A stretch of 64,000 bases of DNA from DASZZZ01 sp036260375 (GTDB lineage Bacteria > Actinomycetota > CADDZG01 > WHSQ01). The DNA is taken from contig DASZZZ010000110.1 of NCBI GenBank assembly GCA_036260375.1, forward strand, positions 1-64,000, written 5' to 3'. The notes beneath the pieces were generated by a model. The model saw nothing but the letters and a program-made list of their open reading frames with translations, was not told the origin of the DNA and made no database searches. Made by a program: the position numbers and the translations under genes. Shown here piece by piece: positions 23,823-33,282 of the stretch. The first letter of the stretch is position 1, and each line of letters begins with the position of its first letter.

Positions 23823-23834
23823 CAAATCGGTTTG
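23823..23834. promoter_or_regulatory. LacI-type operator downstream of the importer promoter
   Basis: CAAATCGGTTTG is an even palindrome with central CG and one mismatched pair, the usual form of LacI-family operators. It lies about 10-21 bases after the predicted transcription start, so repressor binding would block RNA polymerase. Confidence 0.6.
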
Positions 23835-23870
23835 CTCATCGGGGCAGACCTCGGCGTTGAGAGGTAGACC

Positions 23871-25205
23871 GTGAGACATCCAGCGTTCGGCCTGCGGCGG
23901 ACCGTGCTTCCCCTGGTGGCGATTGCGCTGGTCACGACGGCGTGCTTCCAGCAGGCGGCGGACGGCGACGGCGACGACTCCGCCGCCCAGGAGGTCGAGC
24001 GGCGCGTCGCCAAGGAGCCGACGGAGCCGGTGACGATCTCGTTCGCGTCGTGGGTGGGAGAGTCGCCCCAGATGAAGAAGTTCGCCGAGGACTTCCAGAA
24101 GGAGCACCCGAACATCACGATCGAGTTCCAGAACGTCCCGGCCGAGCGGGCGACCGACAAGCTGACGACGCAGGTGGCGGGCGGCAACCCGCCCGACGTC
24201 GCGTACATGGACTCGAGCGCGGTCGAGGACTTCGCGTCGCGCGAGGCGCTCGTCAACCTCGACCCGTACATCGCCGGAAGCGACGTCGTCGAGCCGGACG
24301 AGTACGTCGAGGGCTTCGCGTCGTCGGCGACGTTCGAGGACAGCATGTACGGCCTGCCCTTCGACGGTGAGACGACCGGCCTCTTCTACCGAACCGACAT
24401 GTTCGAGGCGGCCGGCATCGACGGCCCTCCGGAGACGTGGGAGGAGCTCGAGGCCGCCGCGGCCGCGCTCACCGACGAGGCGAACAAGACCTACGGCTTC
24501 ATCCTGTTCGCGCCGGAGGCGTACTACTACTGGTACCCGTTCCTGTGGCAGGCCGGCGGCGACCTGTTGTCGGACGACGGCGAGATCGCGTTCGACAGCC
24601 CGGAGGCCAAGGAGGCGGCCGAGTTCTACGTCGGCCTGCGCGACTACGCGCCGACGGACTACCTCAACTCGAACTCGTGGGACGGGCGCGTCGCGTTCGC
24701 CACCGGCAAGGTCGGGATGTACATGGCCGGCTCGTGGTTCGGCGGCGAGATGAGGTTGTCGTTCCCCGAGATCAACGGCAAGTGGGACGTCGCCCCGCTG
24801 CCCGAGGGGCCGGAGGGGTGCGCGACGACGATGGCCGGCGACACGCTCGCGATCTTCTCGCAGTCCGAGAACCCCGACGCCGCGTGGCTGTGGATCGAGT
24901 ACCTGTCGCAAGAGGAGCAGATGAAGAAGTGGACCTTCGGCACCAAGACGTCCACGGTGCTGCCGCCGCGCCAGGACCTGCTCGACGACCCGGAGCTCGG
25001 CAAGTTCAACCCGTGGCTCCAGGGCTTCGCCGACAACATGGACTGCGCGGTGACCAACAACATCACGAACCCGAAGTGGCCCCAGATCGAGCAGAAGCTG
25101 AACGAGAGCCTCGGCGAGGCGCTCTACGGCGACATGTCCGCCACCGAGGCGCTCGACCAGGCCGCAGAGGAGGGCGAGGAGCTCCTGCAGAGCAGCGGCG
25201 GCTAG
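23871..25205 (+). CDS. Sugar-binding lipoprotein of an ABC importer
   Basis: 444 residues from GTG 23871 behind AGAGGT. Lipoprotein signal with lipobox VTTAC at about residues 20-24, then the family 1 solute-binding fold: ITIEFQNVPAERATDKL, VAGGNPPDVAYMDSSAVEDF and YGLPFDGETTGLFYRTD. The C-terminal region carries VGMYMAGSWFGGEM and AWLWIEYLSQEEQMKKW. It captures an oligosaccharide or glycoside outside the membrane. It is the first gene of the rightward operon. Confidence 0.93.
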   Translation: MRHPAFGLRRTVLPLVAIALVTTACFQQAADGDGDDSAAQEVERRVAKEPTEPVTISFASWVGESPQMKKFAEDFQKEHPNITIEFQNVPAERATDKLTTQVAGGNPPDVAYMDSSAVEDFASREALVNLDPYIAGSDVVEPDEYVEGFASSATFEDSMYGLPFDGETTGLFYRTDMFEAAGIDGPPETWEELEAAAAALTDEANKTYGFILFAPEAYYYWYPFLWQAGGDLLSDDGEIAFDSPEAKEAAEFYVGLRDYAPTDYLNSNSWDGRVAFATGKVGMYMAGSWFGGEMRLSFPEINGKWDVAPLPEGPEGCATTMAGDTLAIFSQSENPDAAWLWIEYLSQEEQMKKWTFGTKTSTVLPPRQDLLDDPELGKFNPWLQGFADNMDCAVTNNITNPKWPQIEQKLNESLGEALYGDMSATEALDQAAEEGEELLQSSGG

Positions 25206-25297
25206 CGCCCGCCGTGACGGCCGTCGGCGAATTCGCACCGGCGGCGCGGGGGCCGGCTTCCGCCGGCCTCCGCGCGCCGGGCTCGAGGGAGGGGTAG

Positions 25298-26251
25298 GTG
25301 GCACAGGCAGCGCTCGCCAAGGACGGGTTCCAGCCGCGCCGCCGAGGCGTGCGCGGCGTCCTGCGAGAGATGCGGCGCGAGTGGACGGCGTACCTGTTCA
25401 ACGCGCCGGGGATGCTGATCTTCGCCGTCTTCGTGGCGTACGCGGTGTACTCGTCGTTCACGCTGTCGTTCCACGAGTGGAACATCCTCGAGCCCGAGAA
25501 GCCGTTCGTCGGCTTGCAGAACTACCGTGAGGTGCTGCGCGACGAGGCGTTCTGGGACTCCATCGGCCACACCGTCTACTTCGTGCTCGGCTCCGTTCCG
25601 CTGACGATGGCGATCGGGCTCGGACTCGCGCTCCTGCTCAACGCGAAGATCCGCGCCCTCGGCCTGTTCCGGACCGCGTACTACCTCCCGGTCATCACGC
25701 CCTTGGTGATCGCGGCGATCATCTGGAAGTGGGTCTACAACGCCGACTTCGGACTCGCGAACTTCTACCTCCAGAAGCTCGGCATCATCGACCAGCCGCT
25801 GCTGTGGCTGTCGGACCCCGAGCTCGCCATGCCCGCAGTCATCATGATGAACATCTGGAAGGGCGTCGGGTTCAGCATGGTGGTGTATCTCGCCGGGCTG
25901 CAGGCGATCCCCGGCGAGTTCTACGAAGCCGCCGAGGTCGACGGAGCCGGGCCGTGGCAGCGGTTCCGTCGGATCACGTTCCCGCTCGTCGCGCCGACGA
26001 CGTTCTTCCTGCTCGTGATCAACACCATCGGCGCGATGAAGTCGTTCCCGCAGATCTTCGTCATGACGAACGGAGGACCGCCCGGCCCCGGCGGCGCGAC
26101 GACCACGGCGGTGTTCTACATCTACACACAGGCGTTCAAGTTCTTCCGCATGGGCTATGCGTCGGCGCTCGCATACACGTTGTTCCTGCTCATGTTCGTC
26201 GTGTCGTTCTCGCAGTTCCGCTGGTACCTCAAGCGGGTCGAGAGGGCGTAG
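25298..26251 (+). CDS. Sugar ABC transporter permease (MalF/UgpA type)
   Basis: 317 residues from GTG 25298 behind GGGAGGGG. Six membrane helices; the cytoplasmic coupling motif EAAEVDGAGPWQRFRRITFPLVAPT (written here only as its core EAAEVDGAGPWQRF) lies near residues 208-221. The stop codon is followed immediately by the ATG of the second permease. It forms the channel with that protein. Confidence 0.94.
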   Translation: MAQAALAKDGFQPRRRGVRGVLREMRREWTAYLFNAPGMLIFAVFVAYAVYSSFTLSFHEWNILEPEKPFVGLQNYREVLRDEAFWDSIGHTVYFVLGSVPLTMAIGLGLALLLNAKIRALGLFRTAYYLPVITPLVIAAIIWKWVYNADFGLANFYLQKLGIIDQPLLWLSDPELAMPAVIMMNIWKGVGFSMVVYLAGLQAIPGEFYEAAEVDGAGPWQRFRRITFPLVAPTTFFLLVINTIGAMKSFPQIFVMTNGGPPGPGGATTTAVFYIYTQAFKFFRMGYASALAYTLFLLMFVVSFSQFRWYLKRVERA

Positions 26252-27202
26252 ATGAGCTCCGTCGCCCGCACCGACGTCCAGCTCGGTCAGCCCGTCCCGG
26301 TCGACTTCGCGCCGCCCCCGCGGCCGCGACGCCGGCTCCGCTTCCGGCCCCTGCGCGTCCTGCGCTATGCGGTCCTGACGGCGCTGGCGATCATCTTCGT
26401 CGCGCCGTTCGCGTACATGGTCACGTCGGCGTTCCAGCCCCTCGACCAGATGTTCAAGTACCCGCCTCAGTGGATCCCGACGAACCCGACGCTCGAGAAC
26501 TTCACCGGCTTCCTGACGTCGGACCGTCCGATCGGCCGCTGGGTCTTCAACAGCCTCTTCGTCACCGTCACGGTCACGGCCGCGCAGCTGTTCTTCAGCT
26601 CGCTCGTCGCCTACACGTTCGCGAAGAGGACGTTCCCGGGGCGCGACTTCATCTTCTTCCTGGGGCTCGCGACGATGATGCTCCCCGCCGAGGTGCTGCT
26701 CATCCCGCAGTACCTCATCCTCAAGAGCATGCCGTTGTTCGGCGGCAACGACGCCTCGGGCGTCGGCGGGCACGGGATGCTCGACTCGTACTGGGGCCTG
26801 ATCCTCCCGCACCTCATGAGCCCGTTCGGGATCTTCCTGTTGCGCCAGTACATGATGTCGATCCCCGACCAGCTCATCGACGCCGCCCGCATCGACGGCG
26901 CGGGCCACTTCAAGATCTACTGGAAGATCGTGCTGCCGCTGTCGAAGCCGGCCCTCGCGGCCCTCGCGATCTTCACGTTCCAGTTCTTCTGGGAGGACCT
27001 GTACGGCCCGCTGATCATCATCTCGAGCCCCGAGCTGTACACGCTGCCTCTCGGGCTCGCGTTGTTCGTCGTCCAGAACCGCACCCTGTGGCACCTCGTC
27101 ATGGCCGGGTCCGTGCTGGCGACGATCCCGGTCGTGATCCTGTTCTTCGTCTTCCAGAAGCAGTTCGTGCGCGGCATCTCGTTGTCGGGGATGAAGGGCT
27201 GA
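26252..27202 (+). CDS. Sugar ABC transporter permease (MalG/UgpE type)
   Basis: 316 residues. A Pro/Arg-rich cytosolic head of about 40 residues precedes six membrane helices. The coupling motif DAARIDGAGHFKIYWKIVLP lies near residues 209-228. It pairs with the preceding permease. The ATPase is not encoded in this operon block; candidates are the MsmK-type proteins at 18.3 and 33.8 kb. Confidence 0.94.
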   Translation: MSSVARTDVQLGQPVPVDFAPPPRPRRRLRFRPLRVLRYAVLTALAIIFVAPFAYMVTSAFQPLDQMFKYPPQWIPTNPTLENFTGFLTSDRPIGRWVFNSLFVTVTVTAAQLFFSSLVAYTFAKRTFPGRDFIFFLGLATMMLPAEVLLIPQYLILKSMPLFGGNDASGVGGHGMLDSYWGLILPHLMSPFGIFLLRQYMMSIPDQLIDAARIDGAGHFKIYWKIVLPLSKPALAALAIFTFQFFWEDLYGPLIIISSPELYTLPLGLALFVVQNRTLWHLVMAGSVLATIPVVILFFVFQKQFVRGISLSGMKG

Positions 27203-27209
27203 CGCGCGC

Positions 27210-29228
27210 GTGCCGCGACCGTCGCGTCGCCACGTCGCCGCCGTGCTGGTGAGCGCCGTCGTGGCGAGCGCGTGCACGGGCCAGACGGACACCGCCCCCG
27301 CGTCGCGCCCGAGCTCGCCGGCGCCGCGCCCCGACGCGGTGACGTTCGACCGCCGCGGCGGCGACGTGTGGGCGTGGACGAAGACCGTGACGGGACGGAC
27401 GCGCTGCGGCGACGTGTCCCTGGAGGTCGACGGCGTCCGGTCGGCCGCGCCGGTCGAGACCAGCGGGACGACGTTTCGCGCGATGGTGAGGCTGGCGCCC
27501 GGACGCAACGAGGTCGTCGCCGTGTGCGACGGCGACGACGCCGCCCGCTCGGGGCCGCTGGTGCTCGACGCGCGCCTGCCGGTGCGGCCCACCGCGCGCG
27601 TCGACGTGACGGTCGACGGGGGCACCGTCGTGCTCGACGCGCGCCGCAGCGACGCGACCGAGCCGGACGGGTCGCCCGTGGTGGGCTACGAGTGGAGCCG
27701 CGTGCCGGACCTCCCCGCCCCCGGTCGCACCGCGCGCGGCGAACGCTTCACGACCGCCGGCGGGCGGCGGCTGAGGCTCGCCGCGCCGACGCGCGACGGG
27801 GAGTACTACGTGCGCCTCGAGGTACGCGACGACCGCGGCCGCAGCGACACGAGCACGACGTACTTCGAGGTCCGCGACGGGAAGCCGCGCCGCGTCGACA
27901 CGATGGACGAGCATCCGGCGTGGATCGACCGCGCGGTGGTGTACGCGCCGATCCCCCAGCTGTGGGGTGACGGAGGGCCGCGCGCGGTCGAGCGCCGGCT
28001 GCCGTACCTGAGGAAGCTCGGCGTCGACGCGCTGTGGCTGTGGCCGCCGGCGACGGAACGCGCGACCGGCGAGGAGTACGCGATCACCGACTACTTCGCG
28101 CTCGACCCGTCGTGGGGCACGAAGGCCGAGTTCCGCAGCATGGTCGACGCCGCGCACCGTCTCGGCATGCACGTGCTGCTCGACTTCGTCCCGAACCACA
28201 TGTCGAACCGGAGCCCGTACTTCCGCGACGCCGTCGAGCACGGCGAGGCGTCGGCGTACTGGGACTTCTTCGACCGGCGGCCCGACGGCCGTCCGACCCA
28301 CTACTTCGACTGGACCCACCTGCCGAACCTCGAGTACGACAACGCCGAGGTGCGCAACATGGTCGTGGAGGCGTTCTCGTACTGGGTGCGCGACGTCGGA
28401 ATCGACGGCTTTCGCGTCGACGCCGCGTGGGGCGTGAAGCGGCGACGTCCGGGCTTCTGGCGTACGTGGCGGCGTGAGCTCACGCGCGTCGACCCCGACC
28501 TCCTGCTCATCGCCGAAGCCCCCGCGGTCGACCCGTACTACTTCTCGAACGGGTTCGACGTCGCGTACGACTGGACGCACCACCCGGGGCAGTGGGCGTG
28601 GACGTCGGCGTTCGACTTCCCGGAGGAGACCGGCGCGCTGCTCGAGGCGCGCATCGACAACGACCCGCGGGGCTACGCGCGCGACGCCGTCGTGATGCGG
28701 TTTCTCAACAACAACGACACCGGCGCGCGCTTCGTCGACCGCTACGGGCCCGAGACGACGCGCGTCGCGGCCACGCTCCAGTTCACGCTGCCCGGCATGC
28801 CGGCGATGTTCGCCGGCGACGAGATCGGCGCGAGCTACGAGCCGTACTCGAACCTCACGCCGATCGCGTGGCGGGACCGCTTCGGGCTGCGCCCCCTCTA
28901 CCGGCGCCTGATCCGCCTCAAGGCCCGCGTGCCCGCGCTCCGGTCGAGCGACGTCGCCGTCCTCGATGCCGAGCCGGGCTCCGCGCTCGCGTACGTGCGG
29001 CCGCGCGCCGACGGCAGCGGACCGGTGCTCGTCGTCCTCAACTTCGGCTCCAAGGCGCGCGTCGAGGTATCCCGATCCGGCGCGCTCGACGCGGCGCTGT
29101 CGCGCTCGGGGGGCCGGATGCGTGACCTCGTCACCGGCGCGCGCGTGCGCCTCGACGCCGGCAGGGCGGGGCTGTCGCTGCGCATGGACGCGCAGTCGTC
29201 GCTCGTGCTGGCACCGGAGCGCGGCTGA
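27210..29228 (+). CDS. Exported GH13-like alpha-glycosidase lipoprotein
   Basis: 672 residues from GTG 27210. Lipoprotein signal ending VVASAC, then about 220 residues of beta-rich, partly Ig-like N-terminal region, then an alpha-amylase barrel. Barrel motifs: VLLDFVPNHMS, DGFRVDAAW with the nucleophile Asp, LLIAEAP with the acid/base Glu, and FLNNNDT with the transition-state Asp. The catalytic set is complete. It would cut alpha-glycosidic bonds of glucans or related glycans at the cell surface, just upstream of uptake. The gene ends TGATG with the dehydrogenase start. Confidence 0.9.
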   Translation: MPRPSRRHVAAVLVSAVVASACTGQTDTAPASRPSSPAPRPDAVTFDRRGGDVWAWTKTVTGRTRCGDVSLEVDGVRSAAPVETSGTTFRAMVRLAPGRNEVVAVCDGDDAARSGPLVLDARLPVRPTARVDVTVDGGTVVLDARRSDATEPDGSPVVGYEWSRVPDLPAPGRTARGERFTTAGGRRLRLAAPTRDGEYYVRLEVRDDRGRSDTSTTYFEVRDGKPRRVDTMDEHPAWIDRAVVYAPIPQLWGDGGPRAVERRLPYLRKLGVDALWLWPPATERATGEEYAITDYFALDPSWGTKAEFRSMVDAAHRLGMHVLLDFVPNHMSNRSPYFRDAVEHGEASAYWDFFDRRPDGRPTHYFDWTHLPNLEYDNAEVRNMVVEAFSYWVRDVGIDGFRVDAAWGVKRRRPGFWRTWRRELTRVDPDLLLIAEAPAVDPYYFSNGFDVAYDWTHHPGQWAWTSAFDFPEETGALLEARIDNDPRGYARDAVVMRFLNNNDTGARFVDRYGPETTRVAATLQFTLPGMPAMFAGDEIGASYEPYSNLTPIAWRDRFGLRPLYRRLIRLKARVPALRSSDVAVLDAEPGSALAYVRPRADGSGPVLVVLNFGSKARVEVSRSGALDAALSRSGGRMRDLVTGARVRLDAGRAGLSLRMDAQSSLVLAPERG

Positions 29229-30175
29229 TGCGCGTCGCACGGCTGACGGCGCCGGGCCGCTTCGAGGTCGTCGACGAGCCCGTCGCGCCGCTCGGGCGCG
29301 ACGACGTGCTGCTGCGGGTGACCGCGTGCGGCGTGTGCGCGTCCGAGCTCGACATGTTCACGGGGCTGGAGGGTCATGCGACCTACCCCTGGTACCCGGG
29401 CCACGAGGTCGCCGGCGTCGTCGAGCGCGTCGGGGACGACGTTGCCGGGTTGGCGCCGGGTACGCCCGTGGCGGCATGGGTGACCACGCGTGGATACGCC
29501 GATTACGTGACGGTCAAAGCCGAGTACTGCTACCCGGCGCGCGGCTCGGGCGTCGGGCTCGCGCTCGCGGAGCCGCTCGCGTGTGCGGTCAACGCGGTCG
29601 AGCTCGCGCGGATCGCGCTCGGCGACGACGTCGCGATCGTCGGCGCGGGGTTCATGGGCCACCTCGTTCACAGGCTCGTCGAGCTGCGGGGGCCGCGGCG
29701 CGTGATCGTCGCCGACGCGCGCCCCGACGCCCTGAAGCGCGCGGCGGCGTTCGGAGCGACACGCACCGTCGACGTGACGCGCGAGTCGATGGTCGAGGCC
29801 GTCGCCGACGCGACCGACGGCGCCGGCGTCGACGTGTGCCTCGAGGTCACCGGCGTCCAGGCGGCGCTCGACGTCGTGGGCGACGTCACGCGCATGAGCG
29901 GGACCGTGGTCATCGTCGGATACCACCAGGGCGCGCCGCGCTCGATCCCCCTCGGGGCGTGGAACTGGAAGGCGTTCCGCATCGTCAACGCGCACTTCCG
30001 CGAGCTCGAGACGATCCTGAGGGGCATGCGCGTCGCGTTGCGCTTGATGGAGTCCGGACGGGTGTCGACGGCCGAGCTCGTGACGCACCGCTTCACGCTC
30101 GACCACGTCGACACGGCGTTCCAAACCGCGCTCGCGCGGCCCGACGGCTTCGTGAAGGCGGTGGTGGAGCCGTGA
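29228..30175 (+). CDS. Medium-chain dehydrogenase, sorbitol/threonine dehydrogenase-like
   Basis: 315 residues. CGVCASELDMF and YPGHEVAGVV give the catalytic zinc Cys and the HE pair. The structural-zinc lobe with four clustered Cys is absent, which accounts for the short length. The Rossmann part has VAIVGAGFMGHLV and DVCLEVTGVQ. It probably oxidises a sugar or polyol with NAD(P). Coupled to the upstream gene by TGATG and to the downstream glycosidase gene by GTGA. Confidence 0.88.
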   Translation: MRVARLTAPGRFEVVDEPVAPLGRDDVLLRVTACGVCASELDMFTGLEGHATYPWYPGHEVAGVVERVGDDVAGLAPGTPVAAWVTTRGYADYVTVKAEYCYPARGSGVGLALAEPLACAVNAVELARIALGDDVAIVGAGFMGHLVHRLVELRGPRRVIVADARPDALKRAAAFGATRTVDVTRESMVEAVADATDGAGVDVCLEVTGVQAALDVVGDVTRMSGTVVIVGYHQGAPRSIPLGAWNWKAFRIVNAHFRELETILRGMRVALRLMESGRVSTAELVTHRFTLDHVDTAFQTALARPDGFVKAVVEP

Positions 30176-33100
30176 ACGGCCCGCGGCCGCTCGACGCCGC
30201 CACGTTCCGCACGCCGAACCGCGACTTCGGCATCCTCCCGTTCTGGTTCCTCAACGGGGAGCTCGACCCCGACGAGATGCTGTGGCAGCTGCACGAGCTG
30301 CGCGACAAGGGGATGCAGGGCGTGATCTTCCACGGACGCTACGGGCTCGAGATGCCGTATCTCGGCGAGCGCTACCTCGACAGGATCAAGCTCGGGGTCG
30401 CGGAGGCGAACCGGCTCGGGCTCGCCGCGTGGATCTACGACGAGATGAACTGGCCCAGCGGCACGGTCGACAAGCGGCTGCCGCTCGAGCGGCCCGAGCT
30501 GGCGCAGCGCTACCTCGAGTGCGTCTCGTTCACGGTCGACGGCCCGTGGTTCATGTGCCTCACGGGCGAGGACAGCCGCTACCTCGACTTCCAGCGCTCG
30601 ACGCCCGTCGCGGTGTTCGCCATCGCAGAGGACGGCCGCGTCACGGACCTCACGTCGAACCTGTCGTTCGAGAAGGTCGTCCCGTGGGAGGTGCCGCCGG
30701 GGCGGTGGCGGCTCTGCTACCTGGTGGAGAAGCGCGCCGACTACTACATCGACGCGCTCGACCCGGAGTCGACGCGCGCGTTCCTCGAGCGCGGCTACGA
30801 CCCGTACGTCGACGCGCTCGGGAACGGCGGCGACGGCTCGCTCGTCGGCTTCTACTCCGACGAGCCGGCGATGCACTACTTCCTTACCGCGGTCGACAAC
30901 GCGATCGTGCCGTGGACCAAGGACATGTTCCGCCGCTTCCAGGAGCGCAACGGCTACGACCTCAGGAGTCGGCTGCTCGACCTCTTCTTCGACCTCGGTC
31001 CGGACGCGGCGCGCACGCGCCACGACTTCTACGACACGACGACCGCGCTCTACGCCGACGCGTACTACCGGCAGATCCACGACTGGTGCCGCAAGCACGA
31101 CGTACTGTTCACGGCGCACCTGCTGTACGAGGAGTGGCTGCGGCAGATGGTGCGCGTCGAGGGGAACCCGTTCCGCCACTACGAGCACATGGACGTCGTC
31201 GCGGTCGACCACCTGTACCCGATCATCGGCACGCGCGAGGCGCCCGATCAGCACGTCGCGATGAAGCTCGCGTCGTCGGCGGCGCACCACTTCGGAAGCG
31301 AGCGCCTCATCTGCGAGTCGTTCGGCGGGATCTTCATGGACGCCACGATGCAGCGGATGAAGTGGATCGCCGACTGGCAGTACGCGCTCGGGGTCACGGT
31401 CGTCAACCCGCACGGGTTCCACTACACGTTCGAGGGCGCGCGCAAAAGGGACTGGCCGCCGTCGATGTTCTACCAGTACCCGTGGTGGCGCTACTACGGT
31501 GAGTTCTCCGCGTACGCGAGCCGCGTCTCGGAGATGCTCAGCGGCGGCCGCCACGTCGCCAAGCTCGCGGTGCTGTGGCCGATCAACTCGATGTTCGCGA
31601 ACTACCTGCCGCAGACGAGGACCGCGGACGGCGCGCTCGTCGAGGCGGGGCTCAACGTCCTCACCGACGTGCTCCTGCGTCTGCACCACGATTTCGATTA
31701 CGTCGACGAGGAGGTCCTGGCGCGCGCGGACGTCTCCGGGGGCAGGCTCCGCATCGCCGGCGAGGAGTACGAGCTCGTCGTGGTCCCCCCGTCGACGCAC
31801 GTGCGCGCAGCGACGGTCGACGTGCTCGAGGAGCTCGTCGCGGGCGGCGGGCGCGTGCTCGGCGTGCTGCGCGCGCCGCGCGCCGCGTTCGGGCCCGACG
31901 GCACGACCGACGTCGCAGCGCGCGTCGACGCCCTGCTCGGCTCCGGCGGCGACGCCGGGGCGTTCGAGGTCGTGACGCGCGCGCACGGAGCGGGGTCCGG
32001 CGCGTTCGTCGCCGGCGACACCGGGTTCCTCGCGCGCGGTCCGGGGACCGAGCGCGACGCGTTCGCGGCGTCCGTCGACGCCGCCGTGCGCGCGCTCGTC
32101 GACCCCGACGTCGAGCTGTCGGACGACGACCTCTTCGTCGTCCACCGCCGGCGCGACGACAGCGACGTGTACTTCGTCGTCAACACGACGTTCGAAGAGC
32201 GCGCCGCGACGATGACCCTGCCGGGAGAGCACGCGCCGGCCGTGTGGGACCCGACGTCGGGCGCGGCGACGCGGGCGCGCGCACGCACGGAGCGCGGCGC
32301 GACGACGATCGAGCTGTCGCTGCCCCCGGCCGGGTCGGCGTTCGTCGTGACGGGGGCCGCCGCCGACGACGCCCCGGCCCCCGTCGCGGACGCCGCCGAC
32401 GCAGTGTCGGTTGACGTGGGCGGCCCGTGGACGTTCGAGGCCGAGGACGACAACGCGCTCGTGCTCAAGGCGTGGCGCGCCGCGCCCGAGCCGGACGGCG
32501 CGCCCGAGCACGCCTATGCGTCGCCCGACGTCGACGACGACGGCTGGCTCGCGGTCGTCGCGGGGGCGTGGGCGTACCAGCTCGCGGCGGAGCCGGACCG
32601 GCCGTGGCCGATACCGGTGTGGTATCGGATCGCGTTCGACGTCGCCGACGTGCCGCAGCGCCTCGCGCTGCTCGTCGACGGCTTCGACGGCGAAGACGCG
32701 CGCGTGTGGCTCAACGGGATCGCGCTCGGCGCCGAGCGCGTGCGCAGCCGCGTCGACGCGCAGATGAAGGAGCTCGACCTGACCGGCGCCGTGCGCGCCG
32801 GCCGCAACGTGCTCGCGGTCCGCTTGGTGCTGCGCGGGGCGACCGGTGGGATCGTCGACCACGTCAAGCTCGTCGGGTCGTTCGAGCTCGACGGCGGCGA
32901 CGCCGGCTACCGGCTCGTGCGGCCCTCGGGCGTCAAGGAGCCGCGGCCGTGGACCGAGCAGGGACTGCCGTTCTTCTCGGGACGCGGCGTGTACCGCACG
33001 ACGTTCGAGCTCCCCGCGCCCGACGGCCGCCGCGCGCTGCTGCGCGTCCCGATGGGCGACGACGTGCTCGACGTGACTGTCAACGGCGCGCCGGCGGGCG

Positions 33101-33282
33101 TGCGGCTGTGGGACCCGTACGAGCTCGACGTGACGTCGCTCGTCCGCGCCGGCGCCAACGAGCTCGAGCTCCGCGTCGCGAACACGCCCGCGAACCTGCT
33201 CAACGGCGTCGCGCGGCCCTCCGGCGTCGCGGGGCCGCCCACGGTCGTGCTCGCGCCGGTCGACTCGGAGCGCGCGCCGTGA
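30172..33282 (+). CDS. Large GH106-like glycosidase
   Basis: 1036 residues from GTG 30172. The N-terminal barrel begins FGILPFWFLNGELDPDEMLW and contains GVIFHGRYGLEMPYL, IYDEMNWPSGTVDK and GFYSDEPAMHYF, the layout of GH106-like alpha-L-rhamnosidases and relatives. The C-terminal 250 residues are beta-sandwich sugar-binding modules (RVWLNGIALGAERVRSRVD; DVTVNGAPAGVRLWDPYELD). No signal peptide is visible, so it would act on imported glycosides in the cytosol. The exact specificity cannot be read. Confidence 0.8.
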   Translation: MNGPRPLDAATFRTPNRDFGILPFWFLNGELDPDEMLWQLHELRDKGMQGVIFHGRYGLEMPYLGERYLDRIKLGVAEANRLGLAAWIYDEMNWPSGTVDKRLPLERPELAQRYLECVSFTVDGPWFMCLTGEDSRYLDFQRSTPVAVFAIAEDGRVTDLTSNLSFEKVVPWEVPPGRWRLCYLVEKRADYYIDALDPESTRAFLERGYDPYVDALGNGGDGSLVGFYSDEPAMHYFLTAVDNAIVPWTKDMFRRFQERNGYDLRSRLLDLFFDLGPDAARTRHDFYDTTTALYADAYYRQIHDWCRKHDVLFTAHLLYEEWLRQMVRVEGNPFRHYEHMDVVAVDHLYPIIGTREAPDQHVAMKLASSAAHHFGSERLICESFGGIFMDATMQRMKWIADWQYALGVTVVNPHGFHYTFEGARKRDWPPSMFYQYPWWRYYGEFSAYASRVSEMLSGGRHVAKLAVLWPINSMFANYLPQTRTADGALVEAGLNVLTDVLLRLHHDFDYVDEEVLARADVSGGRLRIAGEEYELVVVPPSTHVRAATVDVLEELVAGGGRVLGVLRAPRAAFGPDGTTDVAARVDALLGSGGDAGAFEVVTRAHGAGSGAFVAGDTGFLARGPGTERDAFAASVDAAVRALVDPDVELSDDDLFVVHRRRDDSDVYFVVNTTFEERAATMTLPGEHAPAVWDPTSGAATRARARTERGATTIELSLPPAGSAFVVTGAAADDAPAPVADAADAVSVDVGGPWTFEAEDDNALVLKAWRAAPEPDGAPEHAYASPDVDDDGWLAVVAGAWAYQLAAEPDRPWPIPVWYRIAFDVADVPQRLALLVDGFDGEDARVWLNGIALGAERVRSRVDAQMKELDLTGAVRAGRNVLAVRLVLRGATGGIVDHVKLVGSFELDGGDAGYRLVRPSGVKEPRPWTEQGLPFFSGRGVYRTTFELPAPDGRRALLRVPMGDDVLDVTVNGAPAGVRLWDPYELDVTSLVRAGANELELRVANTPANLLNGVARPSGVAGPPTVVLAPVDSERAP

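Noticed and set aside
27099..32862. Long minus-strand frames of 713 and 1064 codons
   Set aside because: Antisense to the GH13-like, dehydrogenase and GH106-like genes; no domain motif in them.
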